A stretch of 21,987 bases of DNA, taken from NCBI GenBank assembly GCA_043809745.1, contig JBDROU010000038.1, positions 1 through 21,987 on the forward strand. The letters are read 5' to 3'. A model generated the notes under the pieces. The model worked only from the letters and a program-made list of their open reading frames with translations. It was not told the origin of the DNA and did no database searches. The position numbers and the translations under genes are program-made. This DNA comes from JBDROU01 sp043809745 [NCBI: bacterium]. Its GTDB lineage: Bacteria; Elusimicrobiota; JBDRMW01. How positions within the stretch are numbered: position 1 is the first letter of the stretch; every line of letters begins with the position of its first letter. Positions 19,101 to 21,766 of this stretch are shown piece after piece.

Positions 19101-21766
19101 TCAACATTCGGCTTCATGGCATCCAGTAATTTCGCATTTTTATCTTTAGAACCGCCTTTGGAAGTTGAGATTATGAAAGGATCTCTCATCTTGTTTACCT
19201 TTATATCGTCATCTTCGTCAAAAAGACCCCATCTGGCATTTTTATATACCAAATCCTTAGTTGATTTCGCAGTGTTGTTGCGCTCCCAATCGAACACGCA
19301 GGTATTGATATCCGCATATAAAGCACTATTTTCATAATTATTACCCCAGGTTTCTCTTCCGTATACAATCCTTTTGGCTTTTTTAACCGCGGCCTCAATT
19401 GCAATTTCTTTGGCTACATGAATGACAGACCGGTCTTTTTTTGCTGCCGCACGAATACTGTTGATAATATCAGTAACTTCCTTATCAACAAATCGGTCAA
19501 ATTCAGACTTCAAACGATCGGGCACAAAGAGGCTTTTTTTGAAAATATCAGTTAACACAACTTTAAGTTGTTCCCCATTACTTATCGACTTTGCTTTTTG
19601 CTTGTATCTTTCAATATCAGCCGCGCTCAGCACAAAACCGACGCTCATGCCGAACGCATTATAAATCTCATGCAGTTTATCTTCACTTTGATAAATATCC
19701 TTTACAAGCTGGTCATTCTGCGTAATAATATGAACCCCGCCGCCTTCAAGAGCCATCCAGATAGCCGCGAGCACACCCACAACCGTTTTTCCGCCGCCGC
19801 ATGGAAGCTCAAGCACATCCCCGTTCACAAGAATTTTGCAGCTCTCAGTCTGATAATCAAAAACATTAAACTTCTTTTTCTTTTCGAATATTCTCTTAAG
19901 CGCGACTAAAACATCTTCCAGCGTTATGTCCCCGATTTCAACAAATTTCTGGAGTTCTTTGAAATCCGCATAAGTCAGCTCCGGCTTCAATAGTATTTGC
20001 TTTCCCGGATGAGTAACAAAAATATCCTCTTCTTTTTCCGACGGAATCTCTTTCTCCTCTTTAGGCGCTTTGGCAACCACAACCGCTCCTTTTTCAGCCG
20101 GCTTCGGCTTCTCTACAGATTTAGGCAGCTCCTGTTCAGGTTTAGCCGGAGGAGTAACGGGTGCAGCTTCAGGCAGAGGTTTTTCAGGAACCGGCGGTTT
20201 TGCGGCAGGGACTTCTTTTATTTCCGGTTTCTCGGGCGATTCTTCAGGCTGTTCAACACCTTCTTCCTCAGTTTTAACAGCCGGCTGTTTTTTGAGCAGT
20301 CCTTTTATTCTTGGGGTTATGACAAAACCGATCATAATGAATTTTGCGGCAATCGGCGGCACCGCGATAATTGGATTGATCGCAAACAGAGCAAGAACAA
20401 CTATCAACATCACTCCGTACGACCTCAAAAATGTTTTCAGCAGCTGTGACGGCAACTTCCCTGAAATAGCCGCGCTATCCGGCTGCTGTTTCTTCAACAA
20501 TAAAATCATTCCGGCTAAAGCGAGAACCCTTGCGATGATTCCCAATCCGTAAGGATCCGATGCCCACGGATTAATAGTATCCAGCAGACCCGCTTCCTCT
20601 GGGGGAACATGATATTCAGGATGAGGAGGAGTTTCATGAAATGATGCCATTTCTTCAGGCTGAGTCCGCAGTTGTACAGGCCCGCTTTCGATTTCGGAAG
20701 GCCCTAAAGGTACCGCGGGCTGAGTCTCAACAGGCACTTGAGCAAGTTCTGTATATTTTACTGCGCCGGTCAGCTCTTCCGGCAATATAAGCTTCTTGCC
20801 AGCTATGATCCGATTCGGGCTGTGAAGCCCGTTCAGAGTGACAATATCAGAAACAAATTTCTTTATGTTTGCCGAGGTTGCAGGTATACCGTTCTCACTA
20901 CACAATTTCGCAACTATTTGAGAAAGCGTGTCGCCTCTCATAATATTCACAAATGTTGCGGCATAACCCAAAACCGGCAGGCCCAACACACATCCGATAA
21001 GCACAACAACGATATTTACCCAAGGATTCTTGAGCTGACCCAATGTGAAGGAGTAGGATATTTTTACGGCAGTTGACAACCAGCTGAACAAAGCACCTAC
21101 ACCTGTTTTCACTGATGGTATAATTGATGCTTTAAATATATCTACATTCTGTGATATGAGGTTCTTAGTATAACTTTTCGTTGATTTAAACAATGATTCA
21201 GCGGTGCGTTTAGCCGATGCCCAAACAGTATAGTTTTTTGACACATCCGCAAGCTGCCGGGCAATACTTTCCAATACCGCTTTCCTGTCAGCTTCTGCAA
21301 ATGTATCAATATGCGGTTGAATAACAGCATCAACCTCTTCCTGAGCACGCGGATTATCAAGCAGGTCTATTAGCTTTGTTTCACCGAGTGTTTGTAAATG
21401 GCGGCGGAGCGCAAGGCGTAAGTCGCTTCTGTATTCGGCCAGATTTTCTTGGCTCCTGATGGTAATACTGCCGTCTAATTCTCTTTGATGCCTGCTTATT
21501 TCGGGTACTTTTTGTGTTTTAAGAGCATCAACCGCTAGTTTAACGCTCCCGTTTTTTTTAGGCGGGGCAACAACTGTTTGGTCAAATGTTATCTCTTTTT
21601 TTATCTCATTTACACCGGGAGGTGCAAGGAAATGCTGCGCTATGGCGTCTGCTGGTACGCTTGTAACTACAAGGCTTATACACACCAAAGAAGCTATAGT
21701 TTTCTTTGAAAATAAAGCAAATAGCAAATACAAAGTATTCTTGTATAGTATTTTCTTAACCTTCAT
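1..21766 (-). CDS. Giant multidomain envelope protein with SecA-like ATPase, 3' end outside window
   Basis: One uninterrupted frame of 7,255 codons from the ATG at 21764-21766 to the codon at 2-4; no stop was met when reading the complement throughout. The ATG is chosen because it opens a good signal peptide (KVKK, then a hydrophobic core at 23-35, then AIA/Q) and sits at the expected start of transcription. The frame stays open upstream to a TAA at 21983-21985, but only a TTG at 21968-21970 could start there and it would destroy the promoter and signal peptide. Domain order: signal peptide, helical domain, membrane helix, LysM, three membrane passes, Pro-rich linker, SecA-like motor, membrane helix, then over 5,000 residues of coiled coil, beta-rich and helical-repeat modules. 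Cysteine is scarce after residue 2108 (about nine seen), as in many exported proteins. Function is not known; an envelope-spanning, ATP-driven surface or secretion machine is my inference. Confidence 0.96.
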   Translation of the reverse strand, partial: MKVKKILYKNTLYLLFALFSKKTIASLVCISLVVTSVPADAIAQHFLAPPGVNEIKKEITFDQTVVAPPKKNGSVKLAVDALKTQKVPEISRHQRELDGSITIRSQENLAEYRSDLRLALRRHLQTLGETKLIDLLDNPRAQEEVDAVIQPHIDTFAEADRKAVLESIARQLADVSKNYTVWASAKRTAESLFKSTKSYTKNLISQNVDIFKASIIPSVKTGVGALFSWLSTAVKISYSFTLGQLKNPWVNIVVVLIGCVLGLPVLGYAATFVNIMRGDTLSQIVAKLCSENGIPATSANIKKFVSDIVTLNGLHSPNRIIAGKKLILPEELTGAVKYTELAQVPVETQPAVPLGPSEIESGPVQLRTQPEEMASFHETPPHPEYHVPPEEAGLLDTINPWASDPYGLGIIARVLALAGMILLLKKQQPDSAAISGKLPSQLLKTFLRSYGVMLIVVLALFAINPIIAVPPIAAKFIMIGFVITPRIKGLLKKQPAVKTEEEGVEQPEESPEKPEIKEVPAAKPPVPEKPLPEAAPVTPPAKPEQELPKSVEKPKPAEKGAVVVAKAPKEEKEIPSEKEEDIFVTHPGKQILLKPELTYADFKELQKFVEIGDITLEDVLVALKRIFEKKKKFNVFDYQTESCKILVNGDVLELPCGGGKTVVGVLAAIWMALEGGGVHIITQNDQLVKDIYQSEDKLHEIYNAFGMSVGFVLSAADIERYKQKAKSISNGEQLKVVLTDIFKKSLFVPDRLKSEFDRFVDKEVTDIINSIRAAAKKDRSVIHVAKEIAIEAAVKKAKRIVYGRETWGNNYENSALYADINTCVFDWERNNTAKSTKDLVYKNARWGLFDEDDDIKVNKMRDPFIISTSKGGSKDKNAKLLDAMKPNVDLVIKKQIDVASKYISEVQEMMDSGKYKEGTGWGSLWRWYQNKDIYIKLYLAKQALPGAESNTAEAEKVNELANQMNVEFGWIENKLGIDRKRKLEDNLLYWVDHKKFEVNLTKAGEELFHDTIGVPLKTDQETELLDLLKTFLLADTMFHQGSHYEIKNGKIEIIDKDGGRIQPGRKYQNWIHECLERMEGLNPSEESGQTEYRSNIYAFITNNYKNYPGMTGTAQALTEFYKKIYGQEVVKAPIEKSEEIENKKVYDIQYVVCDTIKEKLGDISSDAEAKHDAGTATLIFADTSNEVEDIEKYLKSKLNEAEQAYIQRIDSKEDENEDKKREKAGKKGAITIVNYMAGRGMDIKPDPIKVGQTEEEVKMHIIISGLPSSSQKLEQAINRIYRLYINPETKKPRWRLGTVTIVLSKEDPLLKHFGETPGQAGEMLRNYIAGKIDKSLSGEMLSAYNQDKVSKVKEDVPGFLKEQAQIASHFAAQKKLEEENLKTAEELHKFDEKVNTGTNDMSAERMAVLEGTGLSDSLKTVMEGAAEDINKKIMRKSLLEPFESFIKESVDFSENTTMSEQEKIRHDQLKMIDDLIQSRLNTSFAWATGDKEDDLAVKKSQIVQVSFLLKDIINILMKENLIAIPSKKPLVKFIANDIKREIALLERESKRGTPLKQNDQETVQRLYNMIEQSLTQLIDTNKIKLTEKGVNNNLGKNIQDMHAAREILFVKQEINRIINQAVSDALVKNIEKHIIQNHYFTPDEIELDNYNLAVSDVLKLNTKSNRILLKALGLKSNELQNVTPAQMAAAFNKILVMKDFYTYIDVDIFKNINPKIKQLLDIAMSEKLSKEELKLRGISSRSLNAEELQRLNRGLLQAVYPAFTEKSLIMDVVQNNIDDEKLFMEIVDNPNIAFSHIQDKLSDNAIDAVMKSTLMDVSQELRKQQRDAITYEDTYFVQLIEKLISSKQFERLGEVSLEKQPVIETLSKNISNAIEKWKSGDPYLPVGIRQRGLFIPRNIPFSGISGPVGRVSTRLEQEVAVLNSRIPAANSAAMNEIDGLILKKEYLQYILDAVKSNKLNTKDRSHLLKALDSWMQEDWLAEAESKRQAINATTPKGKKPADIYNAEMAEIYIKRWETIRAYLAAGFVIVPPEAEGSSDALDREDVDPVVLALESNKDEFAAALDAFAPPGKKLSVEKSKKEKFLKAAGYILPFIGANVVAGIVTTAGRTEDVPAAITSTAVQNLRIEYDKLKDLEKSGEISKQQKEDLKVIEKKKTALEKMLNLYQLSMQKNELRKKITEWWNGNSDYKAYENQNAELGKINKKIETLRTQLTEGNKSFVKDFAVKKLEEIEAEVQKLLEIRLSLYENIKQRNDLEKKFVESLSGEQRLDIEAHLLERDHLDLGSEYLYIEIENTIIEFQIAKNELKQQEANKKDSYEQPLKVYRKIKNLLAEHKSHLVKVIRAIEKPMEIIALKDMLDKPEELLVKDELYSIVEYLVKSNNASKEVKTTMKSINALKDAKNVAGLLEFARKQYLEEQEKILTQQVQDNIRALRDLGRLNDGIKYDKKNRAYITAEDFKTLINLVITTYEKNSGSDRKDIQLSLENLILETVIYTNEKFLADEKLLAELNEETKDIEVIDEVIQQKREIEALKDKLKIVEKDQKTLAQETTEADEKASRVVDKRVYENRRDDLTKTIEIDTEGYELERLEIEKERCTHELARIKALSEIDDLQQEIKKIDKEIERLLKIDSAESKADAQKQKDKKKELVEQQREKQAIVREKSEVLDILAMKLDKVWVLELKQSNYKPDSKYLSYRDVKLLQFATYLIKFNWQTLNDKDMESVKDAIRILKDKYQIEDAKSENTLESEPYTKLLGDAEACLARQIKIEESKLEDSTILRDLAKLKGSVDEIMSGIEKEHSKNKVKIDDKFIQSSRWKKLDADSQEQIMRAKKAIEELARISDLIILSQRIDTLLKQAKSQKDNAVVMQVISLLKQAADLKVLDWSALSGSDIDTRDGCIKLAEQLQKMAQEKLTVGQMRKRLLALQRELPELYKVLGITLPKSAVGELMNKTSENITKALAQLDEMQEENEKLYKLRKDILPQTEDQITYSSEIEKLRKLLLFEKSKEKEKSLFTQLTKDIAKFLNIQHKRDKEYENSIADYKNEHQDYEIKAHENQREIALLEGKINAEPGNTDESKKLLEQYKYRMKQLAIEKKEYYYLMRINDLYVENIQKQKVLDKLDEQRLISRDQEVIKAMTAYEIEINDLSIEKYQIQIELDKIEKELNTKLFEYAQEQNVEERKAIGQAIYNLELKKIEKEAELENKENLIRIQRLKMGEEKDHMTLDVALALSDDSNEQVKQLKILLAKYWKILEIDENQLKSIKEKPETFDKPLKELLIALQKKYNLPQNRHGGWDGNWDKTTRDAVFGSIDRKIQRDIDELQSKIDGSGKQVEIKQALFKYELEDRMLQEKIDNYKNEKESAPRSRRKMLDGINAIIKILQSVNRKKLEKGKIDMDGIAFETQRAKEQTLVINSKEQELLQLELEIARLEFIELGSALKDNDSVEKLLKDIELEVSPDELDKRYRDKKIKELKAQHQEAEELIAMWKKLFNLEETKLWLEGLPMEVSFEWEIDLNEKLMERARILYWIQLKKLQKIDEKAKGWETGSSKTLKELESDLALVEADINISKAEIEVEKKKQEISKHKAGSEGYTIAEIELKKAELNVQRAKLVKGKLTATDKQKAEIDVRSKAIDKNESWLLQLENVITVLYKMHNSNMRPFYEVTKRFTRLSSKEVDSLLTFFRSLDYLGKDSFTPTTPWLKKSLADFINMNAADQAKQKIRLEKIIKIIVAEENIKNNKDPNRAVYLNLVLEIALDEWELLEAYEKLDPNAVNEQTAQLHHDISTIEKRIARNEMLRDKADGKLSGLLGKAGTQAPKGAFPGLADYFVKNNENKLEYEKYDYVEKCRTHIKSNDTLSYNDLERIVGNRKDLIPELIRNVLKVEPETVDALMYLFEIMHSDEAKDLDLRVFINKSDIIKHIDDLFAEKGKHKLKEDVIKKFALNLIGMEQNTRAVYTKEQTIKLTDDMGNMLKDIFNMLQQVNKHPGFVNPEDRERYSKLISAWQNFVKASKNIVSEGDANHPINLLKPQLWLGLIDEKAGQDGITANLAFQITGEQFQKLKEKNIKHEVVEAYSTAFLNFSKELFSVGKQYAAVYMKLMLSEYNAKAVEQELNDIDRDLNKTKDKDSRFKLKIKRSEILFELARAKSQLKKVQHEYQLYARLPESVLPRTMEDAKDLETLRAVMEQKSKELVTIITKHSKYQRPDITRYKEDVPAVKQDFWYHFGLYFDMGVDIADLQNFSADYMNMIKINARLWSPSDDAANEVKQNELKEYKEKCRAMAKALQKAIDQNKSLSNDAWINGRFNEYIEFLLNQTEAEWLLEVYNTRKQGVENQQVQQKDSGGFLNGVKTFFSNIFTSEKPKLPAVPKTTAPPGIIPERAKPKPAKKGVSVSKLMEAQTQKEAGIAKKIADHLDKLNPANTLDAIIDRGKLVLNGLPKELSPNQRKALFEKLDVESRLYDLIVHHKDTRSKEIREAWVWIIDVIDAVPDSFIEDFEGMLNKLDRQDVKTVISEIVKAYNVKLARQARWAQSKKELDLVSEKLAKLNAMISRITSKINQIKSIKQDKSIQKSVQNVSDGINTRQAQLNKAKQLFYDSKTAFAKIVEDNKNTANVTDSMDTIDAARDLMLKKFTNCAEQFENKDKSEIRDEIMSLCEARDKIYNFRSNMRKEFNEKYYGWMSEMFLHKDLRAGWWTRKIMPGKAKEILQENLNKHYASIKNDMNNGVNKYKKYFDTNSAKREFDKEVAKLQIMIVSRMGMDLSTRAENKTGYLRAPPLESLDPEVASLITTAWKEDIEIKLNKLRNEKSEYALKMMLNEKHIDAGLAIAMFYLSYYSSSDSRSPEKLQVQKKIIEMQEILTNIIRTTLAMKTADAYYAYLKALEEGTVKVKKGAEPALEAYWRLPESVRNSLKKGKLPFRNAYSETEHKKVFDRNGILAAHLTDLYKQYLTASVSLQEFKTRALEKDSEEFKFILYIVPELTSFLIVNAVSNGVFWLSKLVFDSGPSPQQAQAAQKQYELAAEILVDYLDDLKKENRVEKPGGQQKMQSESAVSAEYYWGPQGLVYVEQSRRDDGTYVIRTKEDRFQDEISVELLRKESPFQTMEVTASDGNINLLFAGDVHLQNTKVDYEGLTSSDPNKFDKALDNLLNIKAQVSVSGFDTFGKDKDTYSDDTDKPKTSFKVNVEYQNKKLIDGVEISVPIVVAVDEQNQGSYFIGTGINTDSGFEIRNGLEIDKKGKPTFWMNGVKGFELNKEFTGELRIGFTAGDYLNANGFLLQKVGDKFIIELESNYDSEQQEHDLSASGKYKRGSSYFGMGFTQKKGGDIVPAVSWEMKNPVDGVRTINFVTKFEKEGPEIDVAAQSIIAALFGLGVSARVQPGENSQNEYNIKLQRQMAGGRQGVSAGVSLQGAETTVKLGVIKDRNEIGASFGGQNAFTSAHKIWINGLLTGIIKIDVDETSRRLKFGVLSGAGYTQHITNLPLGNDVYGGSMGGSHLILENISNAEKQPPPPPSKSDLTSKRSEQAPGASPSNAGNRLVAAILNNAGKIFPNTAPGTKTSGEQQPSTPSENDVASQQSGTMVASNERTDAAPGAFSRNAKKLVETVLASRVVGWLLPNSAIAGSEKPPLTESVPGALPAESEDLQKNINNASNIISRLDQLSSSTLLASERGIFELAQKMHEQLQQNMDKLNNLSVEYKDFKANNSIEKLTALEKRALNEREVEAARASAALLDETLAKADVKISEINTLLKEAEVTFESYIKANQDLRAGIGKDIENLYNRLSEKGKEISKLIEQMQAAYNEFMQAYNNAIEKVNELESKYDNMVSAIERSRSSAITKLRNLLGSVEQESKSLSGKFIQVEQKRSAAVAGTDKIERKLQKHEQDAIRQAAAKIGIADKSEFLFDCIDSEIFSYNEIIKLLGQWNTLINETKLVKYLNPAPGAKIDPFDGNTRDELLWWAVALEKDKTWTEKEIEYGARLRGPIDAYVISILGDTQGFNPFNSKHTMILKYFTTLASAGGLAITDVESLLSTITLYSDKLKDLIGKNRDFNNPYGQPTLSLLYWAVDINNWVNNRDVNSVKETLVYLTVLKEIDGVGDEILDPYSAKSRNLKEKAASEKLSPIASGGLLKKGFMKEFADVFNAQSEGSEMLKVYGAVSQVQLGGDVDAALFISKVKETAAIIKSIPGAEKKLFGGAIDMKNMSHIKLLQTFAHLLIGGDFDKLLVEYIVRLIEPLEIFIGYRASNMNLDLFVEKHRDSLYHWAAVAYILTKNNLNGLARVTQLLTEAGDPQIKNSLEELTGDRWDADNFLAVRVTDKTFLTFHMMLVLNGTYQKGDFTKYVVKLNAIDKLLKPAFSDADKNRVSDERYHKYLFKWANLPNGEDYARSIQEIILNGQIVKKLFNGKDFTLDDIDTKRLALVESLALLKETLGEELKQKNWDYLSLIDYLEELSKKADWSWIQDRFTPSIIKEGELDLLIHFAKKAVTYKIEEVIKIFDYLVQNKADIAALYNIALPDYDSGTTNPSVYDAMFDAAARFYKQYDASDLRLAVQVKAKLIKLYNIDASNAFTLIDRTSRDLVMGYVDIEGLNGFDALKSLDAQLELAEVYKTAVLNNVPLTLDDLQGPKGMFLEFLAYIKLNGEGKFAEDGYIKKVVENIGDFIKDPECWNWFDASMKDLNNEQFRMHLIFFGMHAVESGDPNKTKEILKAMSAEKAYLDENNKLVGGKKLEPVINMRDFMLLYKDAVSNVYSGLTATEQREKLEIANAIFADVAVIAGKSQEVELSLNDPDARRFLLSFVEMEQEQEGITGVVAGIIEPITTHILKVGKVDIKKAPEEQQAIKIAKHFAQIMEEKNLSMDQLKQMIESAGTIMGIANKVAGSAKKPSRATRSIQGFRTTSAEPESATMGSPDAAFDINSDADMKMLAEIAAEVVTQNAVIQSDEQIVIDMLLADQSFLNVFISPEDYTNFYFYIWLNMEARTILAGYPDATTPEAKATAYLVEVHQIEDIMNDPNYGELTKLHGYNFPPKLAPLPTPERDVNMDDIMKLLFNYAEMIGTGMYNGFILNYRLDDINQIPVQRFANAADLLKEIKIQNEVVEMMWNKTVNGESLLGVSFGDRFTGAFDHTNVLHLALTSMLAESVGNTSIKRLNIHTGVEEPINVDTPITINDVYTQLERKTLLKSKGVDALIDSLYPTLAGVPVSDNDLSKFRRGIYDTLVSDKQITNLDTLALVDKAFDADAVILNLTNQVAIREAGG
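1118..4081 (-). other. Alpha-helical solenoid region (residues 5896-6883)
   Basis: About 990 residues that read as successive helix-turn-helix units of about 50 residues. A repeated first-helix signature of form LLxWA appears at W5958 (ELLWWAVAL), W6063 (SLLYWAVDI), Y6153 (MLKVYGAVS), W6261 (SLYHWAAVA), W6374 (YLFKWANLP) and F6479 (LLIHFAKKA), at intervals of about 90-113 residues. A second type of hairpin lies between these. Later units continue less clearly to about 6750. The pattern resembles TPR/HEAT-type solenoids, which bind peptides or proteins, but matches no consensus I know. Confidence 0.5.
4082..4861 (-). other. Third coiled coil (residues 5636-5895)
   Basis: About 250 residues of regular heptads rich in Glu, Lys, Leu and Ala, for example RLDQLSSSTLLASERGIFEL, MQAAYNEFMQAYNNAIEKVN and RKLQKHEQDAIRQAAAK. 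It sits between the duplicated linker and the helical-repeat region. No catalytic or binding motif is visible; a spacer or oligomerisation rod is likely. Confidence 0.8.
4862..5281 (-). repeat. Duplicated Pro/Ser/Ala linker (residues 5496-5635)
   Basis: A flexible linker made of two diverged copies about 166 bp apart, at roughly 5129-5259 and 4934-5092. Both contain APGA, then a short S/N segment, then NA..LV...L.........PN.A..G. At DNA level the plus strand shares TAGAGGTTAAATCAC (5209) with GAGAGGCTACATCAT (5044), each followed by TTTTGGATGGTG or TTTCGGATGGTG and then AGGCTGCT. The second copy carries extra bases. The N-terminal end has a five-proline run encoded by near-identical CCA codons (about 5230-5243), which could vary in length in frame. 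Confidence 0.65.
5282..6601 (-). other. Beta-strand-rich domain (residues about 5056-5495)
   Basis: Composition changes abruptly from helical to Gly, Thr, Val, Phe, Tyr and Asn-rich, with short alternating hydrophobic/polar strands joined by Gly/Asp/Asn turns: TGELRIGFTAGDYL, KFIIELESNYD, SSYFGMGFTQKKGGD, PAVSWEMKN, RTINFVTKFEKEG, TTVKLGVIKDRNEIGASFGG. I count roughly twenty such strands. Two WxNG motifs lie exactly 200 residues apart (W5243, W5443). The amphipathic strands fit either an outer-membrane beta-barrel or a stack of beta-sandwich domains; sequence alone does not decide. No known family recognised. Confidence 0.7.
6662..8581 (-). other. Second helical/coiled-coil region (residues 4396-5035)
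   Basis: About 640 residues, mainly helical, with coiled-coil stretches (for example SELDLVSEKLAKLNAMISRI near 8100-8165). It carries the second RLPESV motif (residues 4903-4908). Near its end residues 4971-4998 (FKFILYIVPELTSFLIVNAV and following) are quite hydrophobic but contain Lys, Pro and Glu, so I do not call a membrane helix. No family recognised. Confidence 0.55.
7042..7060 (-). repeat. 19-bp exact repeat, copy 2 (RLPESV)
   Basis: Identical 19 bases to 9262-9280, encoding RLPESV at residues 4903-4908, preceded by EAYW. Flanking protein similarity is weak, so this is either the best-kept part of an old internal duplication or a recurring turn motif. Confidence 0.85.
8582..8785 (-). 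other. Gln/Pro/Lys-rich linker (residues 4328-4395)
   Basis: A low-complexity spacer: QQVQQKDSGG, then EKPKLPAVPKTTAPPG, then ERAKPKPAKKGVSVSK. It separates two helical regions and is of the same style as the linker before the motor. It is likely extended and flexible, and has no recognisable motif. Confidence 0.75.
8786..10396 (-). other. Mixed helical region (residues 3791-4327)
   Basis: Helical but less regular than the preceding stalk, with more Pro, Gly and aromatic residues (for example HPINLLKPQLWLGLIDEK near 9660-9710, FWYHFGLYFDMGVD near 9065-9105). I recognise no family. It includes the first of two RLPESV motifs (residues 4163-4168) and an RPDI at 4205-4208. Together these faintly recall outer-membrane efflux (TolC) proteins, but the overall pattern is not convincing. 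Confidence 0.5.
9262..9280 (-). repeat. 19-bp exact repeat, copy 1 (RLPESV)
   Basis: Plus-strand GCACCGATTCAGGCAGCCT, identical to 7042-7060 and in the same reading frame. It encodes RLPESV at residues 4163-4168, preceded by QLYA. The two copies are 740 residues apart, both at the end of a helical stretch. Confidence 0.85.
10397..15433 (-). other. Long coiled-coil stalk (residues 2112-3790)
   Basis: About 1,680 residues dominated by Glu, Lys, Leu, Gln and Ile with heptad spacing and very few Pro, Gly or Cys (for example EIERLLKIDSAES, ELEIARLEFIE, VEKKKQEISKHKAG). Some stretches are close to internal repeats, such as the AEIE/AEID units at about 10860-11075. Short breaks occur (for example LPQNRHGGWDGNWDK near 11840-11900 and VLDWSALSGSDIDT near 13085-13125) and probably mark hairpin turns or hinges. 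It resembles SMC- or myosin-like rods only in general composition. A structural stalk is inferred. Confidence 0.85.
15258..15283. repeat. Perfect inverted repeat inside the coding region
   Basis: Ten-base perfect arms ATGCTTAATT / AATTAAGCAT around a six-base loop GATATA, followed on the plus strand by TTTTT. It has the shape of a weak, AT-rich intrinsic terminator for transcription running antisense to the gene. On the coding strand it encodes MLNLYQLSM in the coiled coil. With only two G-C pairs per arm it may be chance. Confidence 0.4.
15446..15508 (-). other. Predicted transmembrane helix (residues 2087-2107)
   Basis: AAGYILPFIGANVVAGIVTTA is uncharged and hydrophobic for 21 residues. 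It is preceded by a strongly basic segment (KSKKEKFLK) and followed by neutral to acidic GRTEDVPAAITS. By the positive-inside rule it runs from cytosol to outside. This would place everything downstream, at least 5,100 residues, beyond the inner membrane. It is moderately hydrophobic, so a hairpin or buried helix cannot be excluded. Confidence 0.65.
15509..17746 (-). other. Helical region after the motor (residues 1341-2086)
   Basis: About 750 residues, nearly all predicted helix from the composition and heptad-like spacing, without a family I recognise. It could include the counterpart of SecA's helical scaffold or wing, but I see no specific motif. A less regular patch near 1885-1925 (GISGPVGRV, IPRNIPFSG) breaks the helices. 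The end contains LDAFAPPGKK at about 2064-2073, which echoes the FLAPPG that follows the signal peptide, and then a Lys-rich stretch leading into the next membrane helix. Confidence 0.6.
17747..19978 (-). other. SecA-like DEAD/helicase ATPase (residues 597-1340)
   Basis: SecA is the ATPase that pushes proteins through SecYEG. Motifs in order: LPCGGGKT at 654-661 against SecA M(K/R)TGEGKT (Walker A, K660-T661); VHIITQNDQLVKD at 678-690 against VHVVTVNDYLAKRD; IVYG at 800-803 against ITYGTNNE; DEDDDIKVNKMRDPFIIS at 850-867, an ungapped match to DEVDSILIDEARTPLIIS (Walker B D850-E851); MTGTA at 1110-1114 followed by EFYKKIYGQEVV; the second lobe with TLIFADTS; YMAGRGMDIKP near 1235-1245 against NMAGRGTDI; QAINRIYR at 1275-1282 against QLRGRSGR; and IVLSKEDPLLKHFG at 1301-1314 against FYLSLEDDLMRIFG. 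Catalytic residues look intact. Differences: GGGKT for GEGKT, both glycines of motif VI replaced, and about 90 extra residues between 710 and 799. The Cys-rich SecA tail was not seen. A helicase of another SF2 family is unlikely given the SecA-specific RxPxIIS segment. Confidence 0.92.
20027..20287 (-). other. Pro/Glu/Lys-rich linker (residues 494-580)
   Basis: A low-complexity stretch of alternating Pro, Glu, Lys and Ala (for example PEKPEIKEVPAAKPPVPEKP), much like the rigid extended spacers of TonB-type proteins. It joins the membrane block to the ATPase. It has no enzymatic motif. Its likely role is to hold the motor at a distance from the membrane. Confidence 0.8.
20315..20776 (-). other. 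Acidic Pro-rich linker and membrane block (residues 331-484)
   Basis: Residues 331-405 form a flexible acidic linker rich in Pro, Glu and Thr (for example ETPPHPEYHVPPEEAG). A membrane helix follows at about 406-424 (GLGIIARVLALAGMILLL), then a basic loop (KK at 425-426, K437, K444, R448), then a long hydrophobic stretch at 451-483 broken by Pro-Pro at 470-471, best read as two passes. It ends in TPRIKGLLKK. The basic flanks put the 425-450 loop and the following linker in the cytosol (positive-inside rule). Confidence 0.75.
20777..21019 (-). other. Transmembrane helix and LysM domain (residues 250-330)
   Basis: Residues 250-273 are a clean membrane helix (VNIVVVLIGCVLGLPVLGY and following). 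Directly after it comes a LysM domain: RGDTLSQIVAKL at 277-288 matches the usual GDTLxxIA opening, IVTLNGL at 308-314 is the central asparagine strand/helix, and IIAGKKLILP at 320-329 matches the closing I.pGq.L.iP strand. The length, about 55 residues, is near the usual 45-50 with a small insertion (295-304). LysM binds N-acetylglucosamine-containing polymers such as peptidoglycan, so this probably ties the protein to the wall. Confidence 0.8.
21020..21637 (-). other. N-terminal helical domain (residues 44-249)
   Basis: Begins with FLAPPGVNEI directly after the signal peptide, then a mostly helical, charged region of about 175 residues with no family I recognise. Residues 222-244 (GVGALFSWLSTAVKISYSF and following) are amphipathic to hydrophobic and may be a weak membrane or re-entrant helix just ahead of the first clear membrane helix. 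That would help place the following LysM domain outside the membrane. Confidence 0.6.
21638..21766 (-). other. Signal peptide (residues 1-43)
   Basis: Basic start MKVKKILYKN, then a long hydrophobic stretch whose core TIASLVCISLVVT covers residues 23-35, then VPADAIA before QHFLAPP. Signal peptidase I cleavage fits after A43 (A41-I-A43) or after A41. The Cys at 29 is not in a proper lipobox. The extended n-region before the core is longer than usual. This sends the chain to the Sec pathway. Confidence 0.85.

Noticed and set aside
19997-20552. Two overlapping plus-strand frames of 150-160 codons, one rich in Arg/Phe, the other in Gly/Ser
   Set aside because: These are the complement of the Pro/Glu/Lys linker and membrane block; their odd composition follows from that low-complexity sequence.
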